64,000 nucleotides of DNA from assembly GCA_963630555.1 (NCBI GenBank), contig CAVGND010000006.1:1-64000 (forward strand), read 5' to 3'. This document shows, in pieces, positions 59,359 to 64,000 of this stretch; position 1 is the stretch's first letter; the number at the start of each line of letters is the position of its first letter. A program made the position numbers and the translations under genes. Origin of the DNA: CAVALG01 sp963630555 (GTDB lineage Bacteria; Bacillota; Clostridia; Oscillospirales; Acutalibacteraceae). The notes below the pieces were generated by a model. It had not been told where the DNA came from, did not search any database, and was given only the letters and a program-made list of their open reading frames with translations.

Positions 59359-59517
59359 GGACGCGGTTCCGTTTGTCGCCGACCGCTGCCGAAAACAAAG
59401 TTTTCGGGCGGGCGCACAACCGTGACTTTTGCAAAACCGGCAAAGCCTTGATCGTGTGCGCCCGCCGCCCAAGCGGACGCTTGGGGCAGCGGTCGGCAAA
59501 CAATCGGAACCGCGTCC
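59359..59517. other. 159-bp cruciform / four-way-junction inverted repeat
   Basis: The outer stem pairs GGACGCGGTTCCG (59359-59371) with 59505-59517, then GCCGACCGCTGCC (59378-59390) with 59485-59497. Inside are three arms: CGAAAAC/GTTTTCG (59390-59406), a 12-bp stem GGCGGGCGCACA (59407-59418) with 59455-59466, and CCCAAGCG/CGCTTGGG (59468-59485). The whole could be a structured RNA on either strand or a MITE-like element. The rest of the rny-obgE gap (59140-59358 and 59518-59592) has nothing recognised. Confidence 0.8.
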
Positions 59518-59592
59518 GTAAACCCATCATATTTAACCGTAATATAAATAAATCCCGATTTCAGCATCGGGATTTGCAATAGGGAAATGTAA

Positions 59593-60861
59593 TCAAGATA
59601 TATAATCAAACTCAATATCATAAACGCAAACCGTGTCGCCGTCCTGTACGCCCGCTTTAATAAGCGCGTCAATAATTCCGCTTGACTGAAGCGTGCGCTG
59701 AAAATACTGCAGCGACTCGTAATCGTCGGGGTTAACGCTGTTAAGCAGTTTAAGCAGCCATTCGCCCTCAACCACAAAGCGGTCATCCTCTTTGCGCAGG
59801 GTGAATTCACGGTTGTTTTTGGGCATAAGTTCTTCTTCGGGAATCGGGTCAGCCTCGTACCGTTTAACCGGCGGAAGTTTGGAAAGCCGCTCGGCTATGC
59901 GGTCAACCGCCTTGTCGGTTCCTTCGGCTATCGCCGCCATACACGGGAAGAAATCGTATCCTTTACCGACAAAATATTCCCTCAACTTTTCAAGTTGCTC
60001 CGGTTCGCACATATCGCATTTGTTGGCAACCACAATCTGTTCACGCTGCGCCAGATCGGCGTCAAATTCGGCAAGTTCGCGGTTTATCGCGTTAAAATCT
60101 TCAATCGGGTCGCGCCCCTCGCTGCCCGAAGCGTCAATTATATGCACAAGTAATCGGCAGCGCTCAATATGGCGCAAAAATTCGTGACCGAGCCCGACGC
60201 CGCTTCCTGCGCCCTCAATAAGCCCCGGAATATCTGCCATCACGAAACTTTTTTCGCCTTTGCGGACAACACCGAGTACCGGCGTAAGCGTGGTAAAATG
60301 ATAGTTGGCTATTTTCGGCTTTGCTTCGCTTACTACCGAAATAAAGGTCGATTTTCCGACGTTCGGGAAGCCGATAAGCCCCACATCCGCAAGAAGTTTA
60401 AGTTCAAGATTAACCTCAAATTCCTCGCCCGGATTGCCGGGATTGGCAAACCGCGGCGTCTGCCGCGTCGGCGTTGCAAAGTGGCAGTTGCCCCAACCGC
60501 CGTTTCCGCCTTTGGCTATCACTACGGGTTCATCGTCCGATATATCCGCCATAAGTCTGCCCGTGGCGGCGTCCTTTACAAGAGTGCCGCGCGGAACACG
60601 CAAAACAAGATCTTCCGCCTTTTTACCCGAGCATCGCGCCGCGCCGCCGTCGCCGCCGTTTTCGGCAATGTATTTGCGGCGATAGCGAAAATCCGCCAGG
60701 GTGGATAAATTATCGTCCGCAACAAAAACAACATTTCCGCCGCGGCCGCCGTCGCCCCCGTCGGGCCCGCCCGACGCAATATATTTTTCACGGTGGAACG
60801 ACACCTTTCCGTTTCCGCCGTTGCCTGCTTTGATGTAAATTTTGGTTATATCAACAAACAT
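59593..60861 (-). CDS. obgE: GTPase ObgE/CgtA
   Basis: This 422-residue protein has the glycine-rich Obg domain (GNGGNGKVSFHREKYIASGG and GGDGGRGGNV), the G domain with GFPNVGKSTFIS, DIPGLIEGA and NKCD, and the C-terminal OCT domain (about 345-422). Obg binds the large ribosomal subunit and links ribosome assembly to growth and stress. It is alone here, with no rplU or rpmA adjoining. A repeat-rich gap lies upstream. Confidence 0.96.
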   Translation of the reverse strand: MFVDITKIYIKAGNGGNGKVSFHREKYIASGGPDGGDGGRGGNVVFVADDNLSTLADFRYRRKYIAENGGDGGAARCSGKKAEDLVLRVPRGTLVKDAATGRLMADISDDEPVVIAKGGNGGWGNCHFATPTRQTPRFANPGNPGEEFEVNLELKLLADVGLIGFPNVGKSTFISVVSEAKPKIANYHFTTLTPVLGVVRKGEKSFVMADIPGLIEGAGSGVGLGHEFLRHIERCRLLVHIIDASGSEGRDPIEDFNAINRELAEFDADLAQREQIVVANKCDMCEPEQLEKLREYFVGKGYDFFPCMAAIAEGTDKAVDRIAERLSKLPPVKRYEADPIPEEELMPKNNREFTLRKEDDRFVVEGEWLLKLLNSVNPDDYESLQYFQRTLQSSGIIDALIKAGVQDGDTVCVYDIEFDYIS

Positions 60862-60974
60862 TTTGTTCTCCGTTCTGCTGCTGCCGTGACAGCAGACCCT
60901 ATAAAGAGCCCTGCCCGATGTTTAGTTTACGCAGCCGCGATGGTTTTATATCCTTCGGTTATTAGGATAACACA

Positions 60975-61300
60975 TAAACGGCGGCTTTGCAAGCCGAAGA
61001 CTTGTCAACCGCCGTTACCCGTTCGGCTACCTGTTCGGCGGCACCGCCCTTGGTTTTACACGACTTCCGTTATCTATTCGGCGGCACCGACCGAAGCGGC
61101 AGCCGAGAAGCGGGTGTCCGGTGGACACCCGCACCCCGTCAGGTGGAGGCAAGAGTTTGAGAGCCGCCGTCAACGCTCAAACTACCGCCTATCACATCTA
61201 CAGTCTAATGTCTACAGTCTAATGTCTAGCACACCACATCTAACATCTACAGTCTAATGTCTGATGTCTGGAACGGGAGGGTTTTACCGCCGGTTTTTGC
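60975..61300. repeat. Compound intergenic repeat locus between obgE and rnpB
   Basis: It contains GGCGGC-type units (near 60975-61095), the palindrome GTGTCCGGTGGACAC (61119-61133) and the CCGTCAACGCTCAAACT segment (61170). A TAGAC-type array in the inverted sense (61195-61265) follows. It fills most of the gap from 60862 to 61409. The interval 60862-60974 has nothing recognised. Confidence 0.72.
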
Positions 61301-61360
61301 CTGACGGTTACCAAAGTCTGATTTTGTACATTAGTCAATGATGTGAGCCCAAAGTCTAAT

Positions 61361-61398
61361 TTAGTGTAAAATAAAAACAGGCAAAAAGAAGAGGAAGT
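61361..61398. repeat. 38-bp repeat shared with 33536-33573
   Basis: Second copy, plus strand, one mismatch. It lies just before the rnpB promoter. Confidence 0.8.
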
Positions 61399-61409
61399 CT
61401 AATTTATGG

Positions 61410-61438
61410 TTGTAATTCGGGCGGTGGGGTGGTATAAT
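61410..61438 (+). promoter_or_regulatory. Sigma-A promoter of rnpB
   Basis: TTGTAA (61410-61415), 17-bp spacer, TATAAT (61433-61438), 8 bp before the RNA. Confidence 0.82.
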
Positions 61439-61445
61439 AACTGTG

Positions 61446-61771
61446 CGAGTAAGTCGGGCGGTCGCGCAGCGTATGCTGTGAGGAAAGTCCGAGCACCTTG
61501 GGCAAGATAGCGGCTAACGGCCGCCGAGGGCGACCTTCGAGAGAGTGCAGCAGAAATATACCGCCTGCTTTTGCAGGTAAGGGTGGAAAGGCGAGGTAAG
61601 AGCTCACCGGCCGGCGGGGAACCGTGCGGTCCTGTAAACCTTATCCGGTGCAACACCGAGCTTGGCGATCAGACTGCCCACTGCGTCATAAAGGGTGGCT
61701 AGAGCCGGTCGGCAACGGCCGGTCGAGAAAGATGACCGTCTGAGACAGAACTCGGCTTACAGACTTACTCG
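61446..61771 (+). ncRNA. rnpB: RNase P RNA
   Basis: The ends pair (CGAGTAAGTC 61446-61455 with GACTTACTCG 61762-61771, stem P1). Conserved cores are GAGGAAAGTCCGAGCACC (61481-61498) and ACAGAACTCGGCTTACAG near the 3' end. It is the catalytic RNA that processes tRNA 5' ends. Length, about 326 nt, is normal, and the P4-forming sequences are present. Confidence 0.95.
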
Positions 61772-61779
61772 TGTTTTTC

Positions 61780-61829
61780 GGGCGTAACGGGACTTACCTC
61801 CCGTATGCCCCGACGGATTTTTTATTTTT
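61780..61829 (+). terminator. Terminator after rnpB
   Basis: GGGCGTAACGGGA (61780-61792) pairs with TCCCGTATGCCC (61799-61810) with one mismatch. After CGACGGA comes a T-rich run (61818-61829). Confidence 0.7.
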
Positions 61830-61847
61830 CGGGAAGCGTCGGTTATT

Positions 61848-62687
61848 ATGTTGGATTGTCTTAAAGACGCCGCGGTTGACACGGTTAAACTTTTGCCCAT
61901 TCTTTTTGCGGCGTACCTTTTAATGGAATATTTAGAGCACAGAGCCGGCGAACGCACACGCGCGGCTCTTTCAAAAGTCGGCAAAGTCGGGCCTTTGCTC
62001 GGTTCGGCGGTCGGGATACTGCCGCAATGCGGATTTTCGGGTGCGGCGGCGTCGCTTTACGCCGCAAGGATAATTTCCGCCGGAACGCTTATCTCGGTTT
62101 TTTTGGCGACGAGCGACGAAATGCTGCCGCTGATGATATCGGGCGGCGTACCGTTTACGAAAATACTTGCCGTTATCGGGCTTAAATTTGCCTACGGTGC
62201 CGTTTTCGGGTTTTTGACCGATTTGATACTGATAAAAAGGCGTGAGAACGAGGTCATAACCGACATCTGCAAAAAAGACCATTGCGACTGTGAGCACGGG
62301 ATAGCCCTTTCGGCGCTCAGGCACACGGTTAAAATCTCGCTGCTTGTTTTTGCGGTTTCGTTCGGGCTGGGGCTGCTGTTTTTCTACGGCGGGGGCGACG
62401 CGGTTACAAAACTTTTGGACGGCAGGCCGATATTGGGCATACTGCTTTCCGCCCTTGTGGGGCTTGTGCCGAACTGTTCGGTCAGCGTTCTGCTGACGAC
62501 GCTTTACACCCAAAAAGCGATATCCTTTGCGGTATTTATGTCGGGCATAACGGTCAACGCCGGCATAGGTCTTATTGTACTTTTTAAATTTGACCGCAAC
62601 ATTAGAAACAACATTTTTATAACCGTGCTTACCTTTATTTTCGGGGTGATTGCCGGTCTTATATCGGGTCTTATACCCGCTTTATAA
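61848..62687 (+). CDS. Putative metal-transport membrane protein (ArsP_2-like)
   Basis: This 279-residue protein has about eight helices in two halves, each with a Pro-Cys or Asn-Cys motif: GILPQCGFSGAAASLYAARI (about 56-75) and GLVPNCSVSVLLTTLY (about 206-221). That is the pattern of the putative manganese transporter/arsenic-efflux-like (ArsP_2) family. A CKKDHCDCEH segment in the central loop could bind a metal. It would export or import a metal or metalloid. Which one cannot be told. It stands alone after rnpB. Confidence 0.72.
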   Translation: MLDCLKDAAVDTVKLLPILFAAYLLMEYLEHRAGERTRAALSKVGKVGPLLGSAVGILPQCGFSGAAASLYAARIISAGTLISVFLATSDEMLPLMISGGVPFTKILAVIGLKFAYGAVFGFLTDLILIKRRENEVITDICKKDHCDCEHGIALSALRHTVKISLLVFAVSFGLGLLFFYGGGDAVTKLLDGRPILGILLSALVGLVPNCSVSVLLTTLYTQKAISFAVFMSGITVNAGIGLIVLFKFDRNIRNNIFITVLTFIFGVIAGLISGLIPAL

Positions 62688-62708
62688 GAAAATTCGATAA
62701 ATTATTGC

Positions 62709-62749
62709 AAAACGCCTTAATTCACACTTGAATTTCGGGGCGTTTTTTT
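62709..62749 (+). terminator. Terminator between the membrane protein gene and serS
   Basis: AAAACGCC (62709-62716) pairs with GGCGTTTT (62739-62746), followed by more T. Confidence 0.75.
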
Positions 62750-62834
62750 ATACAATAAAAGTGTGTGCGTATCCGACTGCCAATGCGGTACGCAAAGTTC
62801 AAATTCAAACTGAGTACAAGGGGATATATTAAAA

Positions 62835-64000
62835 ATGCTGGATATTAAATTCGTAAAAGAAAATCCGGAAGCGGTTAAAGAGAACATCCGCAAAAAGTTT
62901 AAGGAAAACCGTCTGCCGCTGGTTGACGAGGCGATAAGGCTTTATGACGAGAAGCGTGCCGCTAACGCGCGCGCCGACGAACTCCGCGCGAACCGCAACA
63001 AAATAAGCAAGCAGATAGGCGCGCTTATGGCGAAGGGCGAGCGTGAGGAAGCCGAAAAGGCGAAGGCGCTTGTAAACGAGCAGGCGGAGGAACTTAAAGC
63101 CCTTGCGGAAAAGGAAACCGAGCTTTCGGCACGACTTAAAGAAACGATGATGAAGATACCGAATATTATCGACCCGTCAGTCCCCGTAGGGAAAGACGAT
63201 TCCGAAAATGTTGAGGTTGAGGAGTTCGGCGAAAAGACCGTACCGACCTTTGAAATACCCTACCACACCGATATTATGGCGAAATTCGACGGCATTGACA
63301 AAGAGGCTGCCGGCCGCGTTGCGGGCGAGGGATTTTACTATCTTTTAGGCGATATTGCGCGCCTGCACAGCGCCGTTACCGCCTACGCTCGGGACTTTAT
63401 GATAAGCAAAGGCTTTACCTACTGCATACCGCCGTTTATGATTCGCTCGAACGTTGTTACCGGGGTTATGAGTTTTGAAGAAATGGACGCAATGATGTAC
63501 AAAATCGAGGGGGAAGACCTCTACCTTATCGGCACAAGCGAACATTCGATGATAGGCAAATTTATCGACACCATAACGCCCGAAGAAAAACTCCCCCTGA
63601 CCCTTACAAGTTACTCCCCCTGTTTCCGCAAAGAGAAGGGGGCGCACGGGATAGAGGAGCGGGGAATTTACCGTATTCACCAATTTGAAAAGCAGGAAAT
63701 GATAGTGCTTTGCAAGCCCGAAGAGAGTATGGAATGGTTCAACAAAATGTGGGGATATTCGGTTGAACTTTTCCGCTCGCTTGACATTCCGGTACGCACG
63801 CTTGAGTGCTGCTCGGGCGATCTTGCCGACCTTAAGGTTAAATCTTATGATGTTGAGGCGTGGTCGCCGAAACAGCAAAAATATTTTGAGGTCTGCTCCT
63901 GTTCCAACCTCGGGGACGCGCAGGCAAGGCGTCTCGGCATACGCGTAAAGAGCAAGGACGGCAAAAAATACCTGGCGCACACCCTTAACAACACCGTTGT
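62835..64000 (+). CDS. serS: Seryl-tRNA synthetase (partial, cut by window end)
   Basis: The first 388 residues of a class II SerRS are in the window. There is an N-terminal coiled-coil arm (about 25-105) that grips tRNA-Ser and then a catalytic core with motif 2 (CFRKEKGAHGIEERGIYRIHQFEKQE). It carries IGTSEHSMIG where classical bacterial enzymes read GTAEV, and LECCSGDLADLKVKSYDVEAW where they have GDMGFGA/D. It is thus a divergent branch found in some Clostridia. Motif 3 lies beyond the window. RBS AAGGGGATATATTAAAA precedes the ATG. Confidence 0.93.
   Translation, partial: MLDIKFVKENPEAVKENIRKKFKENRLPLVDEAIRLYDEKRAANARADELRANRNKISKQIGALMAKGEREEAEKAKALVNEQAEELKALAEKETELSARLKETMMKIPNIIDPSVPVGKDDSENVEVEEFGEKTVPTFEIPYHTDIMAKFDGIDKEAAGRVAGEGFYYLLGDIARLHSAVTAYARDFMISKGFTYCIPPFMIRSNVVTGVMSFEEMDAMMYKIEGEDLYLIGTSEHSMIGKFIDTITPEEKLPLTLTSYSPCFRKEKGAHGIEERGIYRIHQFEKQEMIVLCKPEESMEWFNKMWGYSVELFRSLDIPVRTLECCSGDLADLKVKSYDVEAWSPKQQKYFEVCSCSNLGDAQARRLGIRVKSKDGKKYLAHTLNNTV

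Noticed and set aside
59309..59810. Overlapping minus-strand frames between rny and obgE
   Set aside because: They run through the cruciform repeat, or antiparallel to obgE's end in another frame, and have no ribosome site.
60793..61257. 154-residue plus-strand frame upstream of rnpB
   Set aside because: It begins inside the antisense of obgE and continues through repeats.
62690..62834. T-box leader before serS
   Set aside because: Only about 85 nt remain between the upstream terminator and the start codon, and no AGGGUGGNACCGCG-like core is present.
1..64000. CRISPR array
   Set aside because: The regular TAGAC arrays have units of about 9-10 bp without unique spacers of constant length, and no cas genes occur in the window.

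Overview
The window looks like a chromosomal segment of an anaerobic, Gram-positive, gut-type member of the Clostridia (order Oscillospirales or close to it). This is inferred from vegetative sigma-A promoters and strong GGAGG ribosome sites, the ispH-S1 domain fusion next to cmk and plsC, the rpmG-secE-nusG-rplKAJL layout with an L10 leader, RNase Y, a flavodiiron protein, a BspA-like leucine-rich-repeat protein ending in a dockerin, and intergenic mosaic repeats of a kind common in gut Bacillota. No species is claimed.

Layout. 0.3-13.5 kb is mostly minus-strand housekeeping: an S1-domain protein, yhaM, purA, the cmk-plsC-ispH/S1 operon, an HI0933-family flavoprotein, an HPr-like protein without the phospho-histidine, rsmE and a YfhO-type membrane protein. 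13.6-18.6 kb is plus-strand: a YfbR-like nucleotidase, a zinc-ribbon/PASTA pseudokinase, an ABC-2 polysaccharide exporter pair and a PAP2 phosphatase. 18.6-31 kb holds a P-loop protein, an mglBAC sugar transporter, a small membrane protein, a GT2 glycosyltransferase, a histidine phosphatase, an AEC transporter, the LRR-dockerin protein, manA and fprA. 31-34.4 kb has a YabE-like 3D protein, trmB and tRNA-Met, tRNA-Trp and tRNA-Leu. 34.5-41.7 kb is a decayed mobile island: small ICE-type genes, truncated methyltransferase, recombinase, ParB and hydrolase genes, and an intact HTH-nucleotidyltransferase pair. 41.7-45.9 kb is the rpmG-secE-nusG-rplK-rplA-rplJ-rplL block. 45.9-57.4 kb is one long minus-strand operon (below). 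57.5-64 kb has rny, a four-way-junction inverted repeat, obgE, rnpB, a putative metal-transport protein and the start of serS.

The most interesting system is the operon from 57,395 down to 45,928: mdh, fumC, hdrB, hdrC, hdrA, flxD, flxC, flxB, flxA, frdB, frdA and a small membrane protein. It combines the FlxABCD-HdrABC NADH-oxidising electron-bifurcation module with a soluble fumarate reductase and the two enzymes that make fumarate from oxaloacetate. The inferred role is NADH-dependent, ferredoxin-coupled reduction of fumarate in the cytosol, with no membrane anchor or quinone. A split relative of methanogen thiol:fumarate reductase is the closest architectural precedent.

Non-coding structure is unusually rich: seven or more compound repeat loci with covarying hairpins, a minisatellite-like TAGAC array family, a 47-bp palindrome between 13-bp direct repeats, a 150-bp duplication after two tRNA genes, and a 159-bp cruciform between rny and obgE. 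Most remaining ORFs on opposite strands are shadows and are omitted.
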